Positions 1-6,391 of a DNA stretch of 8,923 nucleotides are shown in pieces. The notes under the pieces were generated by a model that made no database searches, was not told where the DNA came from, and was given only the letters and a program-made list of their open reading frames with translations. The position numbers were made by a program, and so were the translations under genes. How positions within the stretch are numbered: the first letter of the stretch is position 1; the number at the start of each line of letters is the position of its first letter. This DNA is from JAAGZL01 sp964628835 (lineage in GTDB: Bacteria; Pseudomonadota; Gammaproteobacteria; Chromatiales; Chromatiaceae), in contig CAZVME010000101.1 of the NCBI GenBank assembly GCA_964628835.1, positions 1 through 8,923 of the forward strand. Direction: 5' to 3'.

Positions 1-66
1 ACTAACGGAGCCGTAACCGAAGATGCCTAACAGGAACCACGGGAGCATAAACCGACGACTAAACAT
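1..66 (-). CDS. 5' end of a divergent gene with a signal-peptide-like N-terminus (partial)
   Basis: The minus strand is open from base 84 to the left edge. From the ATG at 66-64 it reads MFSRRFMLPWFLLGIFGYGS and continues off the window: two arginines followed by a hydrophobic stretch, the look of a Sec signal peptide or a membrane anchor. A GAGGG lies about 11 bases before this ATG. An in-frame ATG at 84-82 would add six residues (MRVESG) but has no visible ribosome binding site, and a third ATG lies at 48-46. The gene would be transcribed away from argA. Too little is present to name the product, and with only 22-28 codons the call rests on the charged-then-hydrophobic pattern and the divergent layout. 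Confidence 0.42.
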   Translation of the reverse strand, partial: MFSRRFMLPWFLLGIFGYGSVS

Positions 67-94
67 TCCAGACTCAACCCTCATACATGTAAAA

Positions 95-109
95 ATTACG
101 CAGTGTAAT
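95..109. repeat. 15-bp operator-like palindrome in the divergent spacer
   Basis: ATTACGCAGTGTAAT is a dyad with arms ATTAC/GTAAT and a further C/G pair around the central A; only one symmetric pair (G100/T104) mismatches. It lies just upstream of the leftward gene and about 135 bases before argA, where a regulator of the leftward gene could bind. It does not match the enteric ARG box (consensus close to AATGAATAATTATTCAT), so arginine control is not indicated. The rest of the 160-base spacer shows no convincing promoter; TTGACG at 204-209 has no well-placed -10 element. Confidence 0.3.
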
Positions 110-244
110 CTGATCCATGTGTCGAGCAAACACAAGCCCCAAACTGACCACTGATCCAGACCACCCCATCAAGACCGGTTAAAAACATGGATTTCCTGAC
201 GATTTGACGCTTTAATTACAGACTAATCCAAGGAACAACCTACT

Positions 245-1576
245 GTGGCCACAAAAAAAACCCAACAGAGTGAACAGTTCGTAGACTGGTTTCGCAGCTC
301 ATCACCCTATATCCATGCCCATCGGGGACGCACCTTCGTCATCGTGTTTGGCGGCGAGGCGGTGGCCGATACCAGCTTCTCCAACCTGATACACGATATC
401 ACCCTGCTGCACGGCCTAGGTATAAAGCTGGTGCTGGTGCATGGCGCCCGGCCTCAGATCGAGGAGCGGTTACGGCTGCGCAAAGCCGAGATGCAGTACA
501 TCGACGGCCTGCGGGTAACGGATGATGCCGCCTTGGCCTGTGTAAAAGAGGCGGCCGGAATGGTGCGGGTGGAGATCGAGGCCCTGCTCTCCATGGGACT
601 GACCAATTCACCCATGACCGGTGCTCGCATCCGGGTAACCTCCGGCAACTTTGTCGCGGCCAGACCCCTCGGCATACACAACGGCACCGATTACGGACAC
701 ACCGGCCGAGTACGCCGGGTGGACGCCAGCGCCATCCATAGTGTTCTAGAGACCGGTTCCATCGCCCTGGCACCGCCACTGGGATATTCCCCCACTGGTG
801 AGGTGTTCAACCTGAGCGCATCAGATGTGGGCAGTTCCATCGCCGTGGCCCTGGGTGCCGACAAACTTATATACCTGTTGGAAGGCAAGGGCCTCACCGA
901 CTCCCGGGGGCGGATACTGCCACAGCTGCTGCCGCGGGATCTGGAAGATATCCTGAAACGGCGCAGCAAGATGCCAGAAGAGCTGGCCCAAACCCTGCGC
1001 AGCACGGTTAACGCCTGTCGTATCGGCGTGGACCGCGCCCACCTTTTAAGCCGCTCAGTGGATGGCGTACTACTCCAGGAGCTATTCACCCGTGACGGTG
1101 CCGGTACGCTGGTTTCAGCCGAACCATACGAGGTCACCCGCACTGCGGAGATCGATGACGTGGGCGGCATTCTGGAGCTGCTGGACCCCATGGAGGAGTC
1201 CGGCGTGCTGGTGCGGCGCTCCCGTGAGCTGCTGGAGACCGAGATCAACCGCTTCACTGTGATGGAGCGTGACGGCACCATTATCGGCTGCGCTGCCCTC
1301 TACAGTTACGAAAAAGAGCAGATGGCGGAACTGGCCTGCGTGGCTGTGCATCCGGATTACCGCAACGGTGGCCGGGGCGACACCCTACTCCAGGTCATGG
1401 AGAAACAGGTCCGCGCACGAGGCATGGAGAAGATTTTTGTGCTCACCACCCAGACCGCACACTGGTTCCGGGAACGTGGGTTTCAGCCCCTGCCGGTGAA
1501 GTCCCTGCCCATAAAGCGGCGTGAACTGTATAACTACCAGCGCAAATCCAAAGTGTTCGTCAAGACACTGGGGTAA
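245..1576 (+). CDS. argA: N-acetylglutamate synthase (amino-acid N-acetyltransferase)
   Basis: Transfers an acetyl group from acetyl-CoA to glutamate, the first step of arginine synthesis, in the cytoplasm. The 443 residues match the length of E. coli ArgA. Residues about 1-290 form an amino-acid-kinase-like domain, with FVIVFGGEAV at 31-40 and VLVHGARPQI at 63-72; in this family it binds arginine for feedback inhibition rather than phosphorylating. Residues about 297-443 are a GNAT acetyltransferase domain: ELACVAVHPDYRNGGRG at 362-378 is the acetyl-CoA binding motif, followed by HWFRERGF at 406-413 and a basic tail LPIKRRELYNYQRKSKVF typical of ArgA. The start is GTG at 245, ten bases after AAGGA (230-234); no upstream in-frame ATG competes. 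It is the first of three closely spaced genes. The fused GNAT domain separates it from plain acetylglutamate kinase (ArgB). Confidence 0.95.
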   Translation: MATKKTQQSEQFVDWFRSSSPYIHAHRGRTFVIVFGGEAVADTSFSNLIHDITLLHGLGIKLVLVHGARPQIEERLRLRKAEMQYIDGLRVTDDAALACVKEAAGMVRVEIEALLSMGLTNSPMTGARIRVTSGNFVAARPLGIHNGTDYGHTGRVRRVDASAIHSVLETGSIALAPPLGYSPTGEVFNLSASDVGSSIAVALGADKLIYLLEGKGLTDSRGRILPQLLPRDLEDILKRRSKMPEELAQTLRSTVNACRIGVDRAHLLSRSVDGVLLQELFTRDGAGTLVSAEPYEVTRTAEIDDVGGILELLDPMEESGVLVRRSRELLETEINRFTVMERDGTIIGCAALYSYEKEQMAELACVAVHPDYRNGGRGDTLLQVMEKQVRARGMEKIFVLTTQTAHWFRERGFQPLPVKSLPIKRRELYNYQRKSKVFVKTLG

Positions 1577-1598
1577 CGCCCCTTCAAGGTAAAAAATA

Positions 1599-2699
1599 AT
1601 GGCACACGGATCTAAAAAGGCGGTGGTGACGGCCATCCTGGCCAATAGCATCGTAACCGTCCTCAAGTTTATCGCCGCCATGATCAGTGGCTCGGCGGCC
1701 ATGATGAACGAGTCAGTACACTCCCTGATGGACTCTCTGAACCAGGCCTTTCTGTTCCTGGGATTGCGCGAGAGCGAACGCCCCGCCGACGCCAGTTTCG
1801 CCTTTGGCCACGGCCAGAAAAAGTACCTGTGGAATCTGTGGAGCGCCATCGGCCTGTTCTCCATCGGGGCCGGAGTGGGGTTATCTCACGCCTGGCATGC
1901 CTGGCATGAACTGGGGCAGAGCGAAGCGGCGGCGGCAGTGGAGTTCATGGGGCAGACCCTTGATCCACTCTGGGTCAACATCCTAGTGCTAGTGATCGCC
2001 TTTATACTTGAGGGTTACTCCTTTCTGGTGGCCCTGAAACAGTACCTGTTAATGATGCGCAGAGACGGCCACAGCAACCCCTTTAGCTACCTGCTCATAT
2101 CTGACGACCCCACCCTGGTGGCCGTGGTGTTGGAGGACGCGGTGGCCATGCTGGGTCTGGTACTCGCAGCCACAGGTATTGGTCTGAGCGCCATTACCGG
2201 AGACGGCATCTGGGATATTGGTTTCTCGGCCCTGATCGCGGTAACGCTGGGGGTAATCGCCTTCTATCTAGGCTGGACCAACATGCGCTTTCTGGCCGAC
2301 ATGCGCGACAGCAAAGCCGAGGCCGCGCTCATGCAAGTGGTACAGGAGCACAAAGAGGTGGAACGTATCCACGATCTACGCTCCATCATCGTGGACGAAA
2401 ATCACACCCTGCTGGTAGCGGAGATAGAGCTGCGGGAAGAGGCCATAGTGCCTGGGCTTCATGAGCAGATAAACCAGACCCAGGAGCAGATTCTGCAACA
2501 GATACCATCCGGCAGACGCAACAACGAACAGGTGATCTGTTACGCCAACTCCCGCGCCGCCGTTCAGGTTACCCTGGCCCGCGCCGAACAGATCATTGAT
2601 GAACTGGAGGCGGCAGTCCGCGAGATCGTTCCCCGGGTCAGTCACATCACGCTGGAGGTGGAAGGGATCTCAGCCATGGACCCGGCACAGCAAACCTAA
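1599..2699 (+). CDS. Cation diffusion facilitator family transporter, ZnT9-like
   Basis: An inner-membrane divalent-cation exporter of the CDF family, 366 residues. Hydrophobic segments cover roughly 8-30, 45-57, 80-100, 125-149, 172-195 and 206-228, followed by a cytoplasmic domain (about 235-357). The metal-site motif of helix 2 is ESVHSLMDSLNQ (38-49; H41 and D45). Helix 5 has VLEDAVAMLG (177-186), the E-D form seen in the SLC30A9/ZnT9 branch instead of the usual HxxxD. PxAxFxFGHGQKKYLWNL (62-80) is also typical of that branch. The metal cannot be read from sequence; zinc, iron, manganese and cobalt are all possible. Start ATG with AAGGT eight bases upstream. It lies 22 bases after argA and 25 before the protease, so it is probably in one operon with both. 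Confidence 0.88.
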   Translation: MAHGSKKAVVTAILANSIVTVLKFIAAMISGSAAMMNESVHSLMDSLNQAFLFLGLRESERPADASFAFGHGQKKYLWNLWSAIGLFSIGAGVGLSHAWHAWHELGQSEAAAAVEFMGQTLDPLWVNILVLVIAFILEGYSFLVALKQYLLMMRRDGHSNPFSYLLISDDPTLVAVVLEDAVAMLGLVLAATGIGLSAITGDGIWDIGFSALIAVTLGVIAFYLGWTNMRFLADMRDSKAEAALMQVVQEHKEVERIHDLRSIIVDENHTLLVAEIELREEAIVPGLHEQINQTQEQILQQIPSGRRNNEQVICYANSRAAVQVTLARAEQIIDELEAAVREIVPRVSHITLEVEGISAMDPAQQT

Positions 2700-2724
2700 T
2701 CCGAATACCAGCAGCAAACATATT

Positions 2725-3834
2725 ATGAATGACCAGTTTAGAACCTTCGCCAAATACCTCTCCATCCTGTTGTTTCTGATCGGGATCGGACTGTATCTGT
2801 TGCCCGCCATCGAGTACACCATCATCGGCATGACCACCACCCCCCGCACCATCAGCGCCCGAGGTGAGTTGGCGGCGGATGAGCAAAACACCATAGAGAT
2901 CTTCGAGCAGGCCAGCCCGGCGGTGGTCTATATATCCACCTCTAAAAGGGTGGTGGACCCCTGGACCAAAAATGTCATGAAAGTACCCCAGGGCACCGGA
3001 TCCGGTTTTGTGTGGGACAGCCTAGGGCACGTGGTCACCAATCACCATGTAATCGCCCGCGCCTCTGAGGCGCAGATCAGGCTCAACGATGGCCGCACCT
3101 ACATGGCGGCACTGGTGGGGAGTAGCCCGGAACACGACCTTACGGTGCTACGCATCCGGGTACCCATCAACCGCCCACCGGCGGTGCCCATCGGCACCAG
3201 CGCCGATCTGAAAGTGGGGCAGAAGGTGTTTGCCATCGGCAACCCTTTCGGACTGGACTACACCCTTACCTCAGGGGTGATCTCGGCCCTGGACCGCAGT
3301 CTGTCAGGCAGAGAAAACAGCACCATCGACCACCTGATACAGACCGACGCCGCCATCAACCCTGGCAACTCAGGCGGACCCCTGCTGGATAGCGCCGGTC
3401 GTCTAATCGGAATCAACACCGCCATCTTCAGCCCCTCAGGCACCTACGCCGGCATTGGCTTCTCGGTGCCGGTGGATACAGTAAATCAGGTAGTGCCGGA
3501 GATCATCGCCAAGGGTCGGTACGAGCGACCGCGTCTGGGAGTTGAGATCAACCAGGAGGTGAACGCCGCCCTGCTGCGCCAGCTCGAGTTGGAGGGGGTT
3601 CTGATTTTAAAGGTGACACCGGGATCAACCGCTGAAGCCACCGGACTCAGGGGCACCAAGGTTGCAGAAGGCGGAGACGTCATCCCAGGAGACATAATAC
3701 TAAAACTTGGCAACGTCAAAGTAGCCAGTGTCAGAGAGCTACTGGCGCGCCTGGACGATTTCAGTGTGGGAGACAAGACCACCATCACCATATGGCGCGA
3801 TGGCACAACTCATCAACTGGATATTGAACTCTAA
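2725..3834 (+). CDS. Membrane-anchored HtrA/DegS-like serine protease with one PDZ domain
   Basis: An envelope protease of the S1C (HtrA) family, 369 residues from the ATG at 2725. Residues about 9-29 form one transmembrane anchor, leaving the rest in the periplasm. The trypsin-like domain (about 50-265) has the full catalytic triad: H108 in TNHHVI, D138 in EHDLTVLRI and S216 in NPGNSGGP. A single PDZ domain follows (about 268-366, starting RPRLGVEI). One anchor plus one PDZ is the DegS/AlgW plan; those proteins cleave anti-sigma factor RseA under envelope stress, but that target is inferred here. The reading frame is open back to 2596, but residues before 2725 are arginine- and tryptophan-rich and are just the CDF gene read in another frame. 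The ribosome binding site is poor, so coupling to the upstream gene 25 bases away is likely. Confidence 0.9.
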   Translation: MNDQFRTFAKYLSILLFLIGIGLYLLPAIEYTIIGMTTTPRTISARGELAADEQNTIEIFEQASPAVVYISTSKRVVDPWTKNVMKVPQGTGSGFVWDSLGHVVTNHHVIARASEAQIRLNDGRTYMAALVGSSPEHDLTVLRIRVPINRPPAVPIGTSADLKVGQKVFAIGNPFGLDYTLTSGVISALDRSLSGRENSTIDHLIQTDAAINPGNSGGPLLDSAGRLIGINTAIFSPSGTYAGIGFSVPVDTVNQVVPEIIAKGRYERPRLGVEINQEVNAALLRQLELEGVLILKVTPGSTAEATGLRGTKVAEGGDVIPGDIILKLGNVKVASVRELLARLDDFSVGDKTTITIWRDGTTHQLDIEL

Positions 3835-3841
3835 TATCCAG
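3817..3841 (+). terminator. Hairpin across the protease stop codon
   Basis: CTGGATATT (3817-3825) and AATATCCAG (3833-3841) are perfect 9-bp inverted arms around a 7-base loop that ends in the first base of the TAA stop (3832-3834). No run of T follows, so this is not a classical intrinsic terminator. It may slow ribosome run-off, protect the 3' end of the argA-CDF-protease message, or weaken read-through into the nitroreductase gene. Confidence 0.35.
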
Positions 3842-3935
3842 AGGTGAAAACCGATCTCACAAAACACCAAACGACCTCAAACCTCACCACCAAGCTCTAT
3901 ACTAAAATGAACCACAGACAGTATGGAGTCGAGTT

Positions 3936-4526
3936 ATGCATACAGACATATACGCCTACCGTAATCCAACGCATCCAGTTGAGCCGTTGCTGGTGCGCCG
4001 CTGGTCACCACGCGCCATGTCAAGAGAGCAGCTAACGGATGCGGAGCTAAGCACACTGTTAGAGGCTGCGCGCTGGGCGCCATCATGCTTCAATGAACAG
4101 CCCTGGCGTTTCCTGTATGCCCACCGAGACACACAACACTGGTCGCTATATTTAGATCTGTTGGCAGATGCAAACCAAAGCTGGGCCAAAAACGCCAGCG
4201 TGCTTATAACCGTAATCTCCAAACTGGCTTTCAGCCGCAACTCAAACCACAACACAACCCATTCCCTGGACACTGGAGCCGCCTGGCAGAACCTGGCCCT
4301 GCAAGCCACCGCGATGGGTCTGGTTGCCCACGGCATGGCCGGGTTTGATTACGCAAAAGCGCGACAGAAACTCCAGATCCCCGAGGACTATTCAGTTGAA
4401 ATGATGATAGCAGTGGGTCGACCTGGTGATCCTGCGACATTACCCGACGTGCTGCAAGAGAGAGAGCAGCCATCGTCACGAGTTGAGATTTCGGAGTTTA
4501 GTTTTGCCGGCACATTCCCCGACTAA
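3936..4526 (+). CDS. Nitroreductase-family flavoprotein
   Basis: A 196-residue member of the NfsA/NfsB-type nitroreductase superfamily, FMN-dependent cytoplasmic oxidoreductases that use NAD(P)H to reduce nitro compounds, quinones or related substrates, usually as dimers. Visible family features are RRWSPRAM at 21-28 (phosphate-side FMN contact), LLEAARWAPSCFNEQPWRFL at 41-60, DTGAAWQNLALQATAMGLVA at 112-131 (central helix), HGMAGFD at 132-138 and GRPGD at 161-165 near the end of the FMN site. Start ATG with GGAG (3925-3928) seven bases upstream. The 101-base gap to the protease contains a TATACT at 3898-3903 that could be a -10 box, with no good -35, so a separate promoter is possible but unproven. 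The physiological substrate is unknown. Confidence 0.88.
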   Translation: MHTDIYAYRNPTHPVEPLLVRRWSPRAMSREQLTDAELSTLLEAARWAPSCFNEQPWRFLYAHRDTQHWSLYLDLLADANQSWAKNASVLITVISKLAFSRNSNHNTTHSLDTGAAWQNLALQATAMGLVAHGMAGFDYAKARQKLQIPEDYSVEMMIAVGRPGDPATLPDVLQEREQPSSRVEISEFSFAGTFPD

Positions 4527-4808
4527 AGCTTAATATCCGCAGAGATCATCGACTCCCAAGGAGAATAATAGGAGATGCATATGCACCAACCATAAGATGA
4601 ACCTGCACCAGTAATATTTGAGTGTTTGGGAAAGGCCCATATGTCGCGACCAGCGCTAATCGCCAAGTGAACATAAAGTCTGCCGATTAAAGAACTAATC
4701 AGAGATCCATTCCCCTCCACAACCTGCTACCTCCCCGAATACCGTTTTCATCAATACGCCCAACTCCGGGCAAACAGACCAATATTGACCAGCGTTATAT
4801 TCTAACAT
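4523..4808 (-). pseudogene. Frameshifted remnant of an acetoacetate-decarboxylase-family gene
   Basis: Two minus-strand frames join into one family-like sequence. From an ATG at 4808 one frame reads MLEYNAGQYWSVCPELGVLM, passes GEVAGCGGEWISD and stops at 4695. In a second frame, overlapping near 4700, follow SLIGRLYVHLAISAGRDIWA and then FPKH. Family proteins carry a Y..E strand, a short loop, then a stretch like YVDx..A..AGREIWGFPKK, whose lysine region contains the catalytic Schiff-base lysine. Here the order, spacing and AGRDIWAFPK core match, but the second lysine is replaced by histidine and the following ~35 codons look degraded before TAG at 4523. Only about a third of a ~240-residue protein is present, and no ribosome binding site is visible. 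I infer a decaying gene; the resemblance was judged from memory of the family, not by alignment. Confidence 0.42.
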
Positions 4809-4813
4809 ATATT
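4785..4813 (+). promoter_or_regulatory. Upstream sigma70-type promoter of modABC (P1)
   Basis: TTGACC (4785-4790; 5 of 6 to consensus) and TATATT (4808-4813; 5 of 6) are separated by exactly 17 bases. Transcription would begin near 4820 and run through a leader of about 139 bases to modA. The -10 box and most of the spacer lie inside an operator-like palindrome at 4793-4816, so the promoter should be blocked when that site is filled. Confidence 0.55.
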
Positions 4814-4816
4814 ACG
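4793..4816. promoter_or_regulatory. ModE-type operator, distal site
   Basis: CGTTATAT (4793-4800), eight bases, then ATATTACG (4809-4816). The 24-base span and half-site sequence match the ModE box in front of E. coli modABC (CGTTATAT-N8-ACATAACG). The dyad is perfect except for one base in the right arm (TATTACG for TATAACG). It covers the -10 box of P1. By analogy, molybdate-loaded ModE would repress transcription here; modE is not in this window. Confidence 0.55.
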
Positions 4817-4818
4817 GG

Positions 4819-4838
4819 CAGTAAAGTGTACTTTGCTG
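4819..4838 (+). other. Hairpin in the long modABC leader
   Basis: Just downstream of the expected P1 start, CAGTAAAG and CTTTGCTG can pair (8 bp including one U-G) around a UGUA loop. The 3' arm also overlaps GCTGGTTGCAGC (4835-4846), a second small hairpin that excludes the first. A copy of ACTTTGC at 4893-4899, followed after one A by seven T (4901-4907), could pair with 4821-4827 instead. These are visible pairings only; regulation is speculative. Confidence 0.25.
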
Positions 4839-4894
4839 GTTGCAGCATCCTTGTTTCCGACCTGACCCAGACCAGTCGCAGCTAATTTGTATAC

Positions 4895-4923
4895 TTTGCA
4901 TTTTTTTCTTATATCGTTATACC
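4895..4923 (+). promoter_or_regulatory. Proximal sigma70-type promoter of modABC (P2)
   Basis: TTTGCA (4895-4900; 4 of 6) and TATACC (4918-4923; 4 of 6) are 17 bases apart and would start transcription near 4930, giving a leader of about 29 bases. The -10 box and start point lie inside the perfect ModE palindrome, as at E. coli modA. A better-looking -10, TATACT at 4890-4895, has no good -35 and is the alternative. Confidence 0.42.
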
Positions 4924-4940
4924 CCATGCAATATAACGAT
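4913..4940. promoter_or_regulatory. ModE-type operator, proximal site (perfect dyad)
   Basis: ATCGTTATA (4913-4921) and TATAACGAT (4932-4940) are perfect 9-bp inverted arms around CCCCATGCAA. Counted from CG to CG the site spans 24 bases (4915-4938), the same as the distal site and as the E. coli modA operator. It ends 18 bases before the modA start codon. Location directly before a molybdate transporter makes ModE the clear candidate for the protein that binds it. Confidence 0.82.
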
Positions 4941-4958
4941 AGAATTCAGGAAATAGAG

Positions 4959-5714
4959 ATGAGTCGAATTTGTTTGTTACGGGTTCTTGCCACAGTCCAC
5001 ATGCTGACATTGGGATCCAGCCAGATCATGGCAGACGAAATCCGCCTAGCAGTGGCCAGCAACTTCTCCGATACAATCAAGGTTCTCAGCCAACGTTTTA
5101 CCGCCGCCACCGGTCACAAGGTCACAGTGAGCCTCGGCTCCACCGGCAAGCACTACGCCCAGATCAAACACGGCGCCCCGTTCCATGCATTCTTTGCAGC
5201 CGACAGCAGACGCCCCAAACTGCTGGAGAGCGAGCAGGTCGCCCTGCCCGGCAGCCGCTTCACCTATGCCGTTGGCAAAATCGTTCTCTGGAGCCCCAAG
5301 GCGGGCTATGTGGATGCAGATACCCAGGTACTCAAGCAGGGCAAGTTCCGACATCTCGCCATTGCCAACCCCAAGCTTGCACCCTACGGCAAGGCGGCCC
5401 GCGAGATACTGCAGACGCGGGAGATCTGGAACCAACTACGGGGACGTATGGTGCGGGGTGAAAATATCGGACAGACCTTCCAGTTTGTGAAGAGCGGCAA
5501 TGCCGAACTCGGCTTTGTGGCCTACTCCCAGGTAAAGCGCCCGGGCCAACCGCTGACTGGCTCCATTTGGATAGTCCCACAATCACTCTACTCCCCGATT
5601 AGGCAACAGGCGGTACTACTCAAGGACAACCCACCGGCCCGGGCATTCATGCAGTTTGTGCGCAGCAAACAGGCGCTTGAGGTCATTCAGGCATATGGCT
5701 ATGGTGTCCCATAA
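4959..5714 (+). CDS. modA: Molybdate ABC transporter, periplasmic binding protein
   Basis: Captures molybdate (probably also tungstate) in the periplasm and delivers it to ModBC. From the ATG at 4959, 251 residues: a Sec signal peptide of about 25 (ending SSQIMA) and a mature start DEIRLAVASNF. Oxyanion-site features are ASNFS at 33-37, GSTG at 60-63, ANPKLAPYG at 136-144 and FVAYSQV at 186-192. AGGA (4948-4951) stands seven bases before this ATG; the frame is open 24 codons further up to a TTG at 4887, but that stretch contains the ModE operator and no ribosome site. The stop overlaps the modB start (TAATG). It is preceded by two ModE-type operators, so expression should fall when molybdate is plentiful. 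Confidence 0.95.
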   Translation: MSRICLLRVLATVHMLTLGSSQIMADEIRLAVASNFSDTIKVLSQRFTAATGHKVTVSLGSTGKHYAQIKHGAPFHAFFAADSRRPKLLESEQVALPGSRFTYAVGKIVLWSPKAGYVDADTQVLKQGKFRHLAIANPKLAPYGKAAREILQTREIWNQLRGRMVRGENIGQTFQFVKSGNAELGFVAYSQVKRPGQPLTGSIWIVPQSLYSPIRQQAVLLKDNPPARAFMQFVRSKQALEVIQAYGYGVP

Positions 5715-6391
5715 TGCTCGCCGACTCTGACCTCACCGCCCTGATAATCACGCTCAAACTGGCGCTGACGACCACCATAATCCTGCTGCTGGTGGGAACC
5801 CCACTGGCCTGGTGGATAGCGCGCTCCCGCTGGCGTTACAAGTTCCTGTTAGAGGCAATAGTGGCCCTGCCCCTGGTGCTGCCGCCCACGGTATTGGGCT
5901 TCTATCTGCTGGTGGCGCTGGGACCAAATGGTCCACTGGGAGGACTGATGCTGGCACTGGGCGGCCAGCCACTGGCCTTCACCTTTGCCGGGCTGGTGGT
6001 GGGCTCGGTGTTCTACTCCCTGCCCTTTGTGGTGCAGCCACTACAACACGCCTTCAGCAACATAGGTGAGCGCCCCATGGAGGTTGCAGCAACCCTGCGC
6101 GCCTCCCCTCTGGATCGTTTTTTCACCGTGGCGGTCCCGCTGGCCAGACCAGGCTTTCTCACTGCCGCAGTACTCGGCTTCGCCCACACCATAGGTGAAT
6201 TTGGCGTAGTGCTGATGATCGGCGGCAACATACCGGGCGAGACCCAGGTGCTCTCCATCGCCATCTATGACCATGTGGAAGCCCTTGAGTACAGCCACGC
6301 CCACTGGCTATCCGGGGGCTTGCTACTACTCTCCTTCCTCATGTTGATCGGGGTGTATGCGATCAACCGTCGCTTCACGGTGACCCAATGA
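5714..6391 (+). CDS. modB: Molybdate ABC transporter, membrane permease
   Basis: The inner-membrane channel subunit, 225 residues; two copies pair with two ModC. Hydrophobic segments are near 9-35, 45-70, 88-113, 148-172 and 198-217. The cytoplasmic coupling loop of binding-protein-dependent permeases is EVAATLRASPLDRFFTVAVP at 123-142, in a form that matches ModB and the related CysT/W permeases. GEFGVVLMIGGNIPGETQVL at 161-180 is characteristic of ModB. The ATG shares its A with the modA stop codon and the TGA overlaps the modC start (ATGA), so translation is probably coupled along the operon. Confidence 0.95.
   Translation: MLADSDLTALIITLKLALTTTIILLLVGTPLAWWIARSRWRYKFLLEAIVALPLVLPPTVLGFYLLVALGPNGPLGGLMLALGGQPLAFTFAGLVVGSVFYSLPFVVQPLQHAFSNIGERPMEVAATLRASPLDRFFTVAVPLARPGFLTAAVLGFAHTIGEFGVVLMIGGNIPGETQVLSIAIYDHVEALEYSHAHWLSGGLLLLSFLMLIGVYAINRRFTVTQ

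Noticed and set aside
85..244. ARG box or attenuator controlling argA
   Set aside because: No sequence near the AATGAATAATTATTCAT type operator and no arginine-rich leader peptide was found; TTGACG at 204-209 lacks a matching -10.
691..1281. 196-codon open frame antisense to argA
   Set aside because: Serine/arginine-rich composition is that of a shadow of a GC-rich gene. It lies wholly within a well-supported argA and resembles no family.
2596..2724. Forty-three-codon N-terminal extension of the protease frame
   Set aside because: It overlaps the end of the CDF gene, is rich in arginine, tryptophan and serine as expected of a shifted reading of that gene, and would put an unrelated tail before the membrane anchor that fits the ATG at 2725.
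3844..4035. 63-codon frame starting between the protease and the nitroreductase
   Set aside because: It runs into the nitroreductase in another frame, and the nitroreductase has the recognisable domain and a good ribosome site.
4887..4958. TTG-initiated extension of modA
   Set aside because: It contains the proximal promoter and the perfect ModE palindrome, has no ribosome binding site, and would push a second hydrophobic segment ahead of a normal signal peptide that starts at 4959.
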